Below, in pieces: positions 51,187-59,739 of a DNA stretch of 64,000 nt (position 1 is the stretch's first letter; each line of letters opens with the position of its first letter). This DNA is from Loktanella sp. PT4BL (GTDB lineage: Bacteria > Pseudomonadota > Alphaproteobacteria > Rhodobacterales > Rhodobacteraceae): NCBI RefSeq assembly GCF_003201935.1, contig NZ_QJJL01000003.1, positions 682,001 through 746,000 on the forward strand, written 5' to 3'. Made by a program: the position numbers and the translations under genes. A model generated the notes under the pieces. The model worked only from the letters and a program-made list of their open reading frames with translations, ran no database searches and had not been told where the DNA came from.

Positions 51187-53269
51187 GTGCGACCTCTCTT
51201 TGGGCTTGGATTTGCAACTTCAGTTCAGTGGTCGGGGCTGCGGCAATTGCGTCGGGATCGATAATCAGGGCAATCTTGCCATCGCCCAGGATCGTGGCCC
51301 CCGAAATGCCGGCGATTTCTCCGTAGCTGCCTTGCATGCTCTTCACGACAACCTGCCGCTGGTCGAAAATATCATCGACAGCCAGCGCACATTGCGTCAC
51401 GGATTCCGTCTGTATGAGCAAGAGAACCCGATCAGTCATGGTTTCTGATGACGGTCGCACCCCAAGCCGTTCCGCCAGATCAATAATCGGAACGTAATCG
51501 CCCCGAATGCGGAGCAACTGGCTATGCAGGCCAATCCGCGAAAGATCGGCCTTGGTGGGACGGATGGTTTCGAGGATGCTGGAAATTGGCACCACCATTG
51601 TCTGGCCGCCCACATTGATGATCATCCCGTCCATGACGGCGAGCGTGAGTGGTAGGGTGATCGAGAATGTGGTTCCCTGGCCGGTGATGCTGCTGATTGC
51701 AATACGGCCGCCCAAGGCTGTAATCGCTGTCTTGACCACATCCATGCCAACCCCGCGACCTGACAGATTGGTCACCTCGGCAGCCGTGGAAAACCCAGGC
51801 GCAAACAAAAGGTGGTCAATCTCCTGCTCGGTCAGCTGCATGTCCGCGGATATCAGCCCCTTGTTAATTGCAATCTCTTTGATGCGCTTGCGGTTGAGGC
51901 CTGCCCCATCATCAATAATTTCGATCACGATACTGCCGGAACGCTGGCTGGCTGTCAGGCGCAGCGTGCCGGTTGCGGGTTTTCCCGTACTGATCCGGTC
52001 TTGCGGCTTCTCAATACCGTGATCAATCGCATTGCGGATCATGTGGGTCAGCGGATCAGCCAGCCGCTCAACGACAATCTTGTCGACCTCGGTTGCATCG
52101 CCTTCCGTCACGAGGTTGACTTCCTTGCCGGTGGCATCTGCCGCTTCCCGTGCGATGCGCAACATCCGTTGAAACAGCGGTTTGACAGGCTGTGCGCGTA
52201 TGGCCATGACCCCTTCCTGGATTTCGCGGGCCAGAAGTTTGTAGTCGTCAAGATCGCCGTGCAGTTCGGCACTATTGGGCAGACCCGCTTCGTCGATCCG
52301 CTGTGAAATCACGGATTGATTGATAATCAACTCACCGACTGCGTTGATCAAGCGGTCAACGCGCTCGGGATCAACGCGCAGGGTGCTTGCCGGGCGCTTG
52401 GCAGGTTTATCGGCCTTCACCGGAGTGTCGTCGACATCGGCGCTGGCTGCGACAGGCACTTGCGTGACGTCAGGTGCGGGCTGTTCGGTATTGGACGCGG
52501 GGACGCCCAAAGGGGCGATTTCTTGCGCCAAGGCGTCCGTCTCATCATCAAATTGCTCGGTGATATTCAGATCACAGAGATCGTCAACGAATTGAAAGAC
52601 CTCTCTGATGGCCAAATCGCTTTGCTGATCCATCACATCAATCTGCCAGGTCAGATAGCCTTCGTCCCATTGGAAATCGGCAAAATCCTGTGGAAGATCC
52701 CCGCCAAGGATGCGCACCGTGCAGGGGCCCAAATCCTGCAAGGCTGCAATCATCAGCGCCGGATCGTTGCCCGTGGCATAAAATTCGCGACCGGGCCGGA
52801 ATTGCACCTGATACGTTGCCGTGATCGGGGTATCGTCAAAGCCCAAGGTGAGGGCTTCGAACACGAATTCCTCTTCGACCAGACCGTCTTCGCCCAAGAA
52901 AGACTGCAGCTCCTTTACCACCGGATCCACCTGCTCGGCATCGGCCGGAAGCCCGTCACGGGCGGCATCCACCAGATCGGCAAGGATGTCACCGGCGCGT
53001 TGCAGCACCCGCAAGAGCGCATCATCGGTGCTCAGCTTGCCAGCGCGCACCTCATCCAGAACCGTCTCAAATATATGTGCAAAGCTCACCAGATCTTCGA
53101 GCGAGAAGGCACCAGCCGCACCTTTGATCGAGTGGACGGAGCGGAACACGGCATTCACGGTTTCACTGTCGGCCTTGCCTTCGCGCATGTCTTCCAGGCC
53201 GTCCGACAAAGCGACCAGAAGGTCCTCACATTCCTCGAAAAAGGCGTCAAGAATTGCACTATCTGTCAT
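51173..53269 (-). CDS. cheA: Chemotaxis histidine kinase CheA
   Basis: 698 aa with the usual order. The HPt domain has H46 in FRSVHSIKGAAGAF. A P2-like linker region (residues about 140-280) precedes the dimerisation helices (RVDPERVDRLINAVGELIINQSVISQ). The ATPase domain (PLTHMIRNAIDHGIEKPQDR, IEIIDDGAGLNRKRIKE, LSGRGVGMDVVKTAI, GQGTTFSITLPLTLAVMDGM) is followed by a CheW-like C-terminal domain. Phosphate flows from H46 to the two CheY proteins. A linker rich in A, P and V separates the P2 region. Confidence 0.96.
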   Translation of the reverse strand: MTDSAILDAFFEECEDLLVALSDGLEDMREGKADSETVNAVFRSVHSIKGAAGAFSLEDLVSFAHIFETVLDEVRAGKLSTDDALLRVLQRAGDILADLVDAARDGLPADAEQVDPVVKELQSFLGEDGLVEEEFVFEALTLGFDDTPITATYQVQFRPGREFYATGNDPALMIAALQDLGPCTVRILGGDLPQDFADFQWDEGYLTWQIDVMDQQSDLAIREVFQFVDDLCDLNITEQFDDETDALAQEIAPLGVPASNTEQPAPDVTQVPVAASADVDDTPVKADKPAKRPASTLRVDPERVDRLINAVGELIINQSVISQRIDEAGLPNSAELHGDLDDYKLLAREIQEGVMAIRAQPVKPLFQRMLRIAREAADATGKEVNLVTEGDATEVDKIVVERLADPLTHMIRNAIDHGIEKPQDRISTGKPATGTLRLTASQRSGSIVIEIIDDGAGLNRKRIKEIAINKGLISADMQLTEQEIDHLLFAPGFSTAAEVTNLSGRGVGMDVVKTAITALGGRIAISSITGQGTTFSITLPLTLAVMDGMIINVGGQTMVVPISSILETIRPTKADLSRIGLHSQLLRIRGDYVPIIDLAERLGVRPSSETMTDRVLLLIQTESVTQCALAVDDIFDQRQVVVKSMQGSYGEIAGISGATILGDGKIALIIDPDAIAAAPTTELKLQIQAQREVAHAAT

Positions 53270-53272
53270 GGT

Positions 53273-53641
53273 TCAGGTCCCTGTCAGCCGCTTGATGACG
53301 GAGACCAGCGCATCATCGTCGAAAGGCTTTACAATCCAACCTGTGGCGCCAGCCTTGCGCGCACGCTCCTTAAGTGCGGCGCCGCTTTCTGTTGTCAGAA
53401 CAAGGACTGGTACTGCGCGGTTCACGACCCCCTGGCGGATATCTTCAATCACACCAAAGCCGTCCTTGTTCGGCATATTCACATCGGTAATCACCAGATC
53501 GGCGTTGGCACTCTGGAATTTTTCAACCCCGTCCACCCCGTCTACGGCCGTGGTCACGGCAAAGCCCGCTTTCTCCAACGTCGCGGTCAGCAGCGCACGG
53601 ATTGTGCGCGAATCGTCAATGGCAAGGATATGCGCGGTCAT
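53273..53641 (-). CDS. cheY: CheY-type response regulator (first copy)
   Basis: 122-aa receiver. Acidic pair ILAIDDSRTIR, phospho-acceptor in LVITDVNMPNKDGF, threonine in LVLTTES and lysine in WIVKPFDDDAL are intact. It lies three bases before cheA and overlaps the STAS gene upstream by four bases. A likely direct substrate of CheA. Confidence 0.93.
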   Translation of the reverse strand: MTAHILAIDDSRTIRALLTATLEKAGFAVTTAVDGVDGVEKFQSANADLVITDVNMPNKDGFGVIEDIRQGVVNRAVPVLVLTTESGAALKERARKAGATGWIVKPFDDDALVSVIKRLTGT

Positions 53642-53925
53642 GCGGCCACCTGTGGTGGCAAAAGAAGATCATTCAGACCGAGGATGGCGACACTCTGTAC
53701 AAAGCCATCCGAAGGCCCGGTAAACGTAACGTCAAGCGACTGGCTGCGCCAGACGTTTGCCGCCATCACCAGCATTTGCGCCGATAAACCACTTAGTCTT
53801 TCGACGGATGAACAATCAAACGCGATGTGCTTGCTTTGGGCGCTGGCCAGAAACCCATGCAATGTTTCACAATCCTCAACCTTCATGATCTTGGGAAGTT
53901 CAAAACTTGCCGTGTCGTCAGTCAT
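53638..53925 (-). CDS. STAS-domain protein at the head of the che operon
   Basis: 95 aa. The core (FELPKIMKVEDCETLHGFLASAQSKHIAFDCSSVERLSGLSAQMLVMAANVW) is a SpoIIAA-like STAS fold, with the conserved SGLSAQ where anti-sigma antagonists carry the phosphorylated serine. The ATG at 53925 has AAGGAG upstream; an ATG at 54030 would add an unrelated basic leader. It overlaps cheY by four bases. STAS proteins open many alphaproteobacterial che operons, but their job is unclear. Confidence 0.85.
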   Translation of the reverse strand: MTDDTASFELPKIMKVEDCETLHGFLASAQSKHIAFDCSSVERLSGLSAQMLVMAANVWRSQSLDVTFTGPSDGFVQSVAILGLNDLLLPPQVAA

Positions 53926-54132
53926 TCTGGGACTACTCCTTTTCAAAGTGCCAAAGTCGCGGTTGTTGCCCAGAATGCGTATGACGGTGGCTGGCTTAAT
54001 TTCACGTAAATGCGGGACAATATTTTTCATGCCCTCCGCGCAATCCGGGCAAATGGCTCGACATTGCCCTCGGTCCTTGGCTAGGTTGCCCTGAATGCTG
54101 CGGATCAGTTACCGAAGGGTTGAAAGAACCAC

Positions 54133-56109
54133 ATGAGCCATAAACCCCACGGGATCGCCCTTTCGTTGGTTTTGTCATCCCTGCTTGCCGCAGGCGCTGC
54201 GGCAGAAGGCATCGGCGGGCTGTCGCAAGCCATTGATACCCCCCGCGCGCCCAGTGGCGTTGCCGATGATTTCGTTATTCTTTTTGATTTTCGCGAAGAT
54301 TACCGCGCGTTGTCTCTCGGACTGCAGCCGAGCGATTGGCTTGAGATCGGGATCAGTTTTCCGACCTATGATGACGATGCAGGCAGTTCGAGCGGGAACG
54401 AGCTGAGCTTTGGCGTGCGGCTCTTGGAAGAAGGCACCTACACGCCCGGTCTGACGGTCGGGATCGTGGGCTTCGGCAGCGATGATCGCGGGTCGGGCGA
54501 ATATGTGCTTGCCAGCAAGACATTTGGAACGCTTTCGGCCTCTGTCGGCATGGGGTGGGGGCGTTACGCGCTGGCTGTGCCGGAAGATCGCGGCACGGAT
54601 GACGGGGTCATCCGGACGGATCACCTGTTTGAGGGCGATGCTGCGCCTTTCGCGAATATCGTCTGGGATACCGGTGTGGCAGGCCTCGTGGCGGCGGCTG
54701 AATACAGTGGCATTGAAGGTGCAGAGGCCGATGAGACCTTCGCCGCCAGCCTGTCTTACGAGGTTCTGGATGGGCTGACCGTCACCGGCTTGGTCAACAA
54801 CCAAGGCAACGCGGGCCTGCGATTGCAGTTCGCAGCAAATCCCGCGCAGTCACTGGCGCAGGAAAACATGGGGCGGGGTCCGCACCCTTACGTGCCGAAC
54901 ACGCCCGCGCGCGCCAGCCAGCCACAACCGACCGCCGCGCAGGTTTTGGCGCTTTTGAACGAGCGTGCCGAGAAAGAAGATATCCGTATCAGCCGCTTTG
55001 TGATGGAAGGCGACACGATTGATGTGACGGCCTCTTCCGACAAGGATGTTGTCTTTGCGCGCACAGTCGGCCGGGTTGCGCGTATCCTTTCGGCAGTCGC
55101 ACCTGCAAACATCACGACATTCCGTGTGACACAGAACACAGGCGCCTTTGACAGCAATGTCGTGGTGCTGGACAGGGCAGGGCTAGATCGTGCGGTTGGT
55201 GCGCCCAATGCCGCAGAACTGGCGTGGGATGCCACGTCGTTTGAGGCAAGCCCGCGCAATCGGCCCGAGGGACTGATCGCGGATCGTTTTGAGCCGCGCC
55301 TCACCTATGGCATTGCGCCATCGTTCCGCGCCGATTTCATTACGTCGGATACGCTGGAGCTGACCGGCACGCTGAACGCAAACGCCCGCTATACGTTTTC
55401 ACCGCAGACATTCGCCGCTGCATCCGTTGGCTACCGCTTCCTGAACCAATGGACGCAGGAAGACCCGCCCGCCGAACCGCAACCGCGGTCCGACTTTACG
55501 TCCTACGCACCTGATATCGTCTATCTGCAATCGCTGTCGGTCCGGCACCGTTTCCGGATCGCGCCAGAGCTTTACAGCCGCGTTTCTGCAGGGCTTTTTG
55601 AACGTGCCTATGGCGGTGTGAGCGGTGAAGTGCTCTGGCGTGACCCTGAACAGAACTTTGCCTTGGGGCTTGAGGCAACCTACGTGCAAAAACGCGCCTA
55701 TGAGGGCTGGTTCGGGTTTGAAGACGCGGATGCCTCGACGCTGATTGGCAGCATTTATGCCAATGTCGGCACAAACGGCAATTTCGTCATCCTCGACGCG
55801 GGCCAGCATCTGGCGGATGATTTCGCGGTAGGCCTGACCATTGGCCGCAACTACCGCAACGGTTGGCGGATCGCCGCATCGACGACATGGAGCGAAGAGG
55901 AAACAGCACCGCTGAAATTCGGCGCCGAGGTCTCTATTCCGTTGTCCTGGACGTCGGTTGAGGGCGGTGTCGGGGCGACCAATCTGTTTGTGGGCGGCCA
56001 ATCGGGTGATTTCGGGTCGCGCGTGTCCGGCACCGGACTGCTTTATGATGAACTGCGCGCGTCGGACAAAAGACGCATCGAAGACGGCTTTGGGGAGTTC
56101 TGGAATTGA
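54133..56109 (+). CDS. YjbH-family outer-membrane exopolysaccharide protein
   Basis: 658 aa. A signal peptide (residues 1-24, cleaved near AAAEGIGG) leads into the conserved YjbH start (GGLSQAIDTPRAPSGVADDFVILFDFREDYRALSLGLQPSDWLEIGISF). The rest is beta-strand rich, ending in a probable barrel (LGLEATYVQKRAYEGWFGFEDADASTLIGSIYANV). A central soluble part (residues about 280-370) looks like a periplasmic helix/strand domain. With YjbF it belongs to group-4-capsule-like or stress-induced exopolysaccharide secretion. It overlaps the next gene by four bases (TTGA). Confidence 0.85.
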   Translation: MSHKPHGIALSLVLSSLLAAGAAAEGIGGLSQAIDTPRAPSGVADDFVILFDFREDYRALSLGLQPSDWLEIGISFPTYDDDAGSSSGNELSFGVRLLEEGTYTPGLTVGIVGFGSDDRGSGEYVLASKTFGTLSASVGMGWGRYALAVPEDRGTDDGVIRTDHLFEGDAAPFANIVWDTGVAGLVAAAEYSGIEGAEADETFAASLSYEVLDGLTVTGLVNNQGNAGLRLQFAANPAQSLAQENMGRGPHPYVPNTPARASQPQPTAAQVLALLNERAEKEDIRISRFVMEGDTIDVTASSDKDVVFARTVGRVARILSAVAPANITTFRVTQNTGAFDSNVVVLDRAGLDRAVGAPNAAELAWDATSFEASPRNRPEGLIADRFEPRLTYGIAPSFRADFITSDTLELTGTLNANARYTFSPQTFAAASVGYRFLNQWTQEDPPAEPQPRSDFTSYAPDIVYLQSLSVRHRFRIAPELYSRVSAGLFERAYGGVSGEVLWRDPEQNFALGLEATYVQKRAYEGWFGFEDADASTLIGSIYANVGTNGNFVILDAGQHLADDFAVGLTIGRNYRNGWRIAASTTWSEEETAPLKFGAEVSIPLSWTSVEGGVGATNLFVGGQSGDFGSRVSGTGLLYDELRASDKRRIEDGFGEFWN

Positions 56110-56774
56110 TCAAAGGTGTTGTTTGCGCAGGTCTGATTGCTTCGCTTTCGGGCTGTATCGGAACCTTGGGGCAGATGCGTGATGCAATCCTGAACCCCAA
56201 CCCCGAGGTCGAAGTGCGGGTGCCAGGTGTCAATCGCGCCGCCATCGAAGAGGCCGATCTTGCGGCTGTGCTGGTGTTAAGTCCGACAATCGGGTTGGGG
56301 TCGGTCGGGGTGGCGATCCAGATGCGTGACGGGCGGATCATCTATAACGCGAACGATAACCGTGGCATTACGCTTGAGGGCGGGTTGGTCTATGCCACCC
56401 TTGGGTTAGGCACCAACTTGCAGGCGGTGACGACACAGAGTGATGATCCGCTTGTGCGAGAGACGCGCGCAGGGGCATGGCCTGCCGAGGTGACACGCAC
56501 CTATTATATCGCGCAGCGCGGCACGGAATTTGCGCAGATCACAGCGACCTGCCGCAATCAGGTGGGGCGCAGCCTTGCCATCGAGGTGGCCGAGGCCACG
56601 CGGCAGGTCGTGGAAGTTGTCGAGATCTGCACGACGCAGGCCGGAGAAAATTTCAACAACGTCCATTATCTTGATGCCGGGACGGGCCGCATCTGGCGCA
56701 CGAGCCAGTGGACTGGCCCCGTACAAACCAACATTCAGGTGGATGTGATCGAGCAATTCGACCCGGACGCATGA
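56106..56774 (+). CDS. YjbF-family lipoprotein
   Basis: 222 aa from a TTG start embedded in the stop region of the yjbH-type gene. The lipobox LSGC (residues 14-17) predicts an outer-membrane lipoprotein. The body matches YjbF/GfcB (VPGVNRAAIEEADLAAVLVLSPTIG, LGTNLQAVTTQSDDPLV, EVTRTYYIAQRGTEFAQITATCRNQ). It should work with the YjbH-type barrel in polymer export. No polymerase or glycosyltransferase genes lie beside the pair. Confidence 0.87.
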   Translation: MIKGVVCAGLIASLSGCIGTLGQMRDAILNPNPEVEVRVPGVNRAAIEEADLAAVLVLSPTIGLGSVGVAIQMRDGRIIYNANDNRGITLEGGLVYATLGLGTNLQAVTTQSDDPLVRETRAGAWPAEVTRTYYIAQRGTEFAQITATCRNQVGRSLAIEVAEATRQVVEVVEICTTQAGENFNNVHYLDAGTGRIWRTSQWTGPVQTNIQVDVIEQFDPDA

Positions 56775-56798
56775 TAGATCCGCCGGTTGTCGCCCGCG

Positions 56799-57818
56799 CT
56801 ATGCCGATCTGTCGCTGAACCTGCCGCGCGTCCGGTTGGCGAAGGCCACCAGCGACAGCATCACGGGTACTTCGACCAGAACCCCCACCACGGTCGCCAA
56901 GGCCGCACCAGAGTTGAGCCCGAACAGGCTGATCGCCACGGCGACGGCCAGTTCGAAAAAGTTCGACGTGCCGATCAAAGCACAGGGTGCTGCGATACGG
57001 TGTGGCACCCGCAAGGCAAAGGCCGCCGCATAGGCCAGCGCGAAAATGCCATAGGATTGCAGCAGGATCGGCACCGCGATCAGCGCGATCACCTGCGGGC
57101 GGTCAAGAATAACCTGTCCTTGCAGGCCAAAGAGGATCACAACGGTTACGATCAATCCGATCACTGACCAAGGTTTGACGCGTGCCTGAAACGCCGCGAT
57201 CCGTGCCATAGAACCGAGCCGCGCCCGTGTGTAAAGACCCGCGGCGAGCGGCAGAGCGACAAACAGGACGACCGATAAAACAAGCGTTTCCCACGGCACG
57301 ATGATGTCCGTGACACCCAGCAGAAAAGCCACGATAGGCGCGAAGGCAAAGACCATTACCACATCGTTGACCGAGACCTGCAAGAGCGTGTAGCTCTCGT
57401 CGCCTTTGGTCAGTTGCGACCACACAAAAACCATCGCGGTACAGGGCGCGGCACCCAGCAGGATCAGACCCGCCAGATATTGCTGCGCATCCTCCGGTGC
57501 GATGAGATCGGCAAAGACCACCTCAAAGAACAGCACGCCCAGGGCCGCCATTGAAAACGGTTTGATCAGCCAGTTGACCACCAGCGTGATAGCCAGGCCT
57601 TTGGGTTGCTTGAGCACATCTTTCAGACTGGCCGGATCAACCCCGACCATCATGGGATAGACCATGGCCCAGATCAGAACGGCAACGACGAGGTTGACGC
57701 TGGCAAACTCGGCCGCCGCAACAAGATTGACGAGGCCGGGTGCGACACTGCCGAGGGCAATGCCCGCCACCATCGCCAACCCGATCCAGATGGAAAGATA
57801 TCGCTCGAACAAGCCCAT
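56799..57818 (-). CDS. ACR3-family arsenite efflux transporter
   Basis: 339 aa, ten membrane helices. Conserved ACR3 blocks include [59 protein letters not shown], the functional cysteine in [19 protein letters not shown] and [19 protein letters not shown]. It exports arsenite driven by the proton gradient. No arsC, arsH or arsR gene sits beside it, so it is a solitary gene; a palindrome 37 bp before the start could bind a remote ArsR. Confidence 0.92.
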   Translation of the reverse strand: MGLFERYLSIWIGLAMVAGIALGSVAPGLVNLVAAAEFASVNLVVAVLIWAMVYPMMVGVDPASLKDVLKQPKGLAITLVVNWLIKPFSMAALGVLFFEVVFADLIAPEDAQQYLAGLILLGAAPCTAMVFVWSQLTKGDESYTLLQVSVNDVVMVFAFAPIVAFLLGVTDIIVPWETLVLSVVLFVALPLAAGLYTRARLGSMARIAAFQARVKPWSVIGLIVTVVILFGLQGQVILDRPQVIALIAVPILLQSYGIFALAYAAAFALRVPHRIAAPCALIGTSNFFELAVAVAISLFGLNSGAALATVVGVLVEVPVMLSLVAFANRTRGRFSDRSA

Positions 57819-57854
57819 GATACTGCCGCTCTTTCAGTTCCTGACGCGCCTAGC

Positions 57855-57872
57855 TTGACGGTTATGCGTCAA
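57855..57872. promoter_or_regulatory. Inverted repeat upstream of the ACR3 gene
   Basis: TTGACG-GTTATG-CGTCAA has six-base perfect arms, 37 bp from the start of the transporter gene at 57818. It may be an operator, possibly for an ArsR encoded elsewhere. A second, looser GTCAA/TTGAC pair follows at about 57907-57925. Confidence 0.4.
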
Positions 57873-57957
57873 ACACCTTTGTCTGATTTGCACAGGTACG
57901 CGCGTCAAGCAACGGGTTTGACCAGCCGCGCGGTCCGTGCCGGATGGATCAGCTTGA

Positions 57958-59682
57958 TCAGGTGGCCAATGCCGGACGCAGGGCCTTGGTGGCTTCAAAC
58001 TGGGACAGGAACACCTGACCGGTCATTTCCGACAGGAAGTGTTCCCGCTTTAAGCGGTCCATCACGGGGCCTTTGACCTCGGACAGATGCAGCTTCACAT
58101 CCATCTCTTTCAGCCTTTCATTGATGGCTTCAAGCGATTCAAGCGCACTGAGGTCAATCTCGTTGATTGCTGCACATTGCAGGATCACGTGACGGATATC
58201 TTTGTCTTTCGCGACGCGGTTCTGGATCTTGTCTTCAAGATAGCGGGCGTTGGCGAAATACAGGCTCTCATCCACGCGCAGGGTGACGATGGACGGGTCC
58301 GTGATCACATCGTGGCGCAGGATATTGCGGAAGTGCTCTGTTCCGGGCACTTGACCGACCTCTGCGATATGCGGCTTGGAGGATTTATAAAGATGCAACA
58401 GGATCGACAGCCCGACGCCTGCGGAAACACCCGCCTCGACACCCAGGGTAAGGGTCAGCAGGATCGTTGCCAGAACGGCGGCAAAATCCGCCTTGGAGTA
58501 GTTCCAGCTGCGTTTGAGGATCGAGAAATCCACCAGACTGAGCACGGCCACAATGATTGTGGCAGCCAAGGTTGCCTTGGGCAGAAAATAGATCAGTGGC
58601 GTCAGAGCAAGCGCGGCAATGGCCAGACCGATTGCGGTAAAGGCACCGGCAGCGGGGGTTTCGGCACCCGCATCAAAGTTCACGACAGAGCGTGAAAATC
58701 CGCCCGTGACGGGAAACCCACCTGTTAGTGAGGCACCGATATTGGCCGCACCAAGACCGATCAATTCCTGATCGGGATCAATACGCTGGCGTTTCTTGGC
58801 GGCAAGGGTCTGTGCGACGGAAATCGATTCCACAAAGCCGATGATCGAGATCAGGAAGGCCGGCAGCAAAAGTTGCCACAGCAGGTCCGGCGAGAATGAC
58901 GGCAGCGTCAGAGGTGGCAGGCTTTGCGGAACCTCACCCACGATGCTGACACCTTTGTCCGCGAGCCCAAGGCCCCAGACCGCCGCCGTTGTCGCGACAA
59001 CAACAAACACAGGGCCGGTTTTCACAAAGACACCGGTCAGGCTGTCCGACATGCCAAACCGCTTGAGCAAGGGTTTCAGACCCTTGCGCACCCAGAACAG
59101 GAATCCGGTCGCAAGGATGCCGATGATCGCAGTGATCCAGTTGGTCTCGCCCAGATGCTCTGTCAGCGAGATGACCAGTTCCAGAAGGTTATGGCCTTCG
59201 GCACTGATCCCGAGAATGTGCTTGAGCTGGCTGGCCGCAATGATGATGCCTGATGCGGTGATAAAGCCCGCAATCACCGGGTGGGACAGGAAATTCGCGA
59301 TGAAACCGAGGCGGAACAGCCCCATCGCCAAAAGGATCGCGCCCGAAAGTGCGGCAAGCGACAAGGCGGCAACAGCGTAGCCCATCGTGCCTTGTTCAAC
59401 GATATTGCTCAGTGCTGCAGCCGTCATCAGGGAGACAACGGCCACAGGCCCGACCGCCAGTGCACGGCTGGTGCCAAAGACCGCATAAAGCATGATCGGC
59501 ACGATCGACGCATAAAGGCCGGCCTCGGCCGGCAGCCCCGCAAGCAACGCATAAGCCAGCGATTGCGGGATCAGCATAATCGTCACGATCAATGCGGCAA
59601 CAAGATCGTTGGACAGGGCAGTGCGGTTATACGTCCGGCCCCAAGTCAGGATGGGCAGGTAGCGCGTCATATCGGTTTTCAT
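57958..59682 (-). CDS. SulP-family inorganic anion transporter with STAS domain
   Basis: 574 aa. The SulP core (LVAALIVTIMLIPQSLAYALLAGLPAEAGLYASIVPIMLYAVFGTSRALAVGPVAVVSLMTAAAL) occupies residues 20-420 with about 14 helices. A C-terminal STAS domain follows (residues about 440-555; VTLRVDESLYFANARYLEDKI, LQCAAINEIDLSALESLEAINERL). Members move sulfate, bicarbonate or other anions. Its place after the sulfide-oxidation genes suggests sulfite or sulfate handling. A 57-bp gap separates it from the SQR gene. Confidence 0.9.
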   Translation of the reverse strand: MKTDMTRYLPILTWGRTYNRTALSNDLVAALIVTIMLIPQSLAYALLAGLPAEAGLYASIVPIMLYAVFGTSRALAVGPVAVVSLMTAAALSNIVEQGTMGYAVAALSLAALSGAILLAMGLFRLGFIANFLSHPVIAGFITASGIIIAASQLKHILGISAEGHNLLELVISLTEHLGETNWITAIIGILATGFLFWVRKGLKPLLKRFGMSDSLTGVFVKTGPVFVVVATTAAVWGLGLADKGVSIVGEVPQSLPPLTLPSFSPDLLWQLLLPAFLISIIGFVESISVAQTLAAKKRQRIDPDQELIGLGAANIGASLTGGFPVTGGFSRSVVNFDAGAETPAAGAFTAIGLAIAALALTPLIYFLPKATLAATIIVAVLSLVDFSILKRSWNYSKADFAAVLATILLTLTLGVEAGVSAGVGLSILLHLYKSSKPHIAEVGQVPGTEHFRNILRHDVITDPSIVTLRVDESLYFANARYLEDKIQNRVAKDKDIRHVILQCAAINEIDLSALESLEAINERLKEMDVKLHLSEVKGPVMDRLKREHFLSEMTGQVFLSQFEATKALRPALAT

Positions 59683-59739
59683 GGTCTTCTCTGGCGGTTC
59701 GGGTGCCCCCGCATCGGATGGTACGGGGGTCGTTGTTGT

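Noticed and set aside
52316..54094. A 592-codon open frame on the plus strand opposite cheA, cheY and the STAS gene
   Set aside because: It is the mirror of strongly supported che genes and arises from GC-rich codon bias; no ribosome site or family features.
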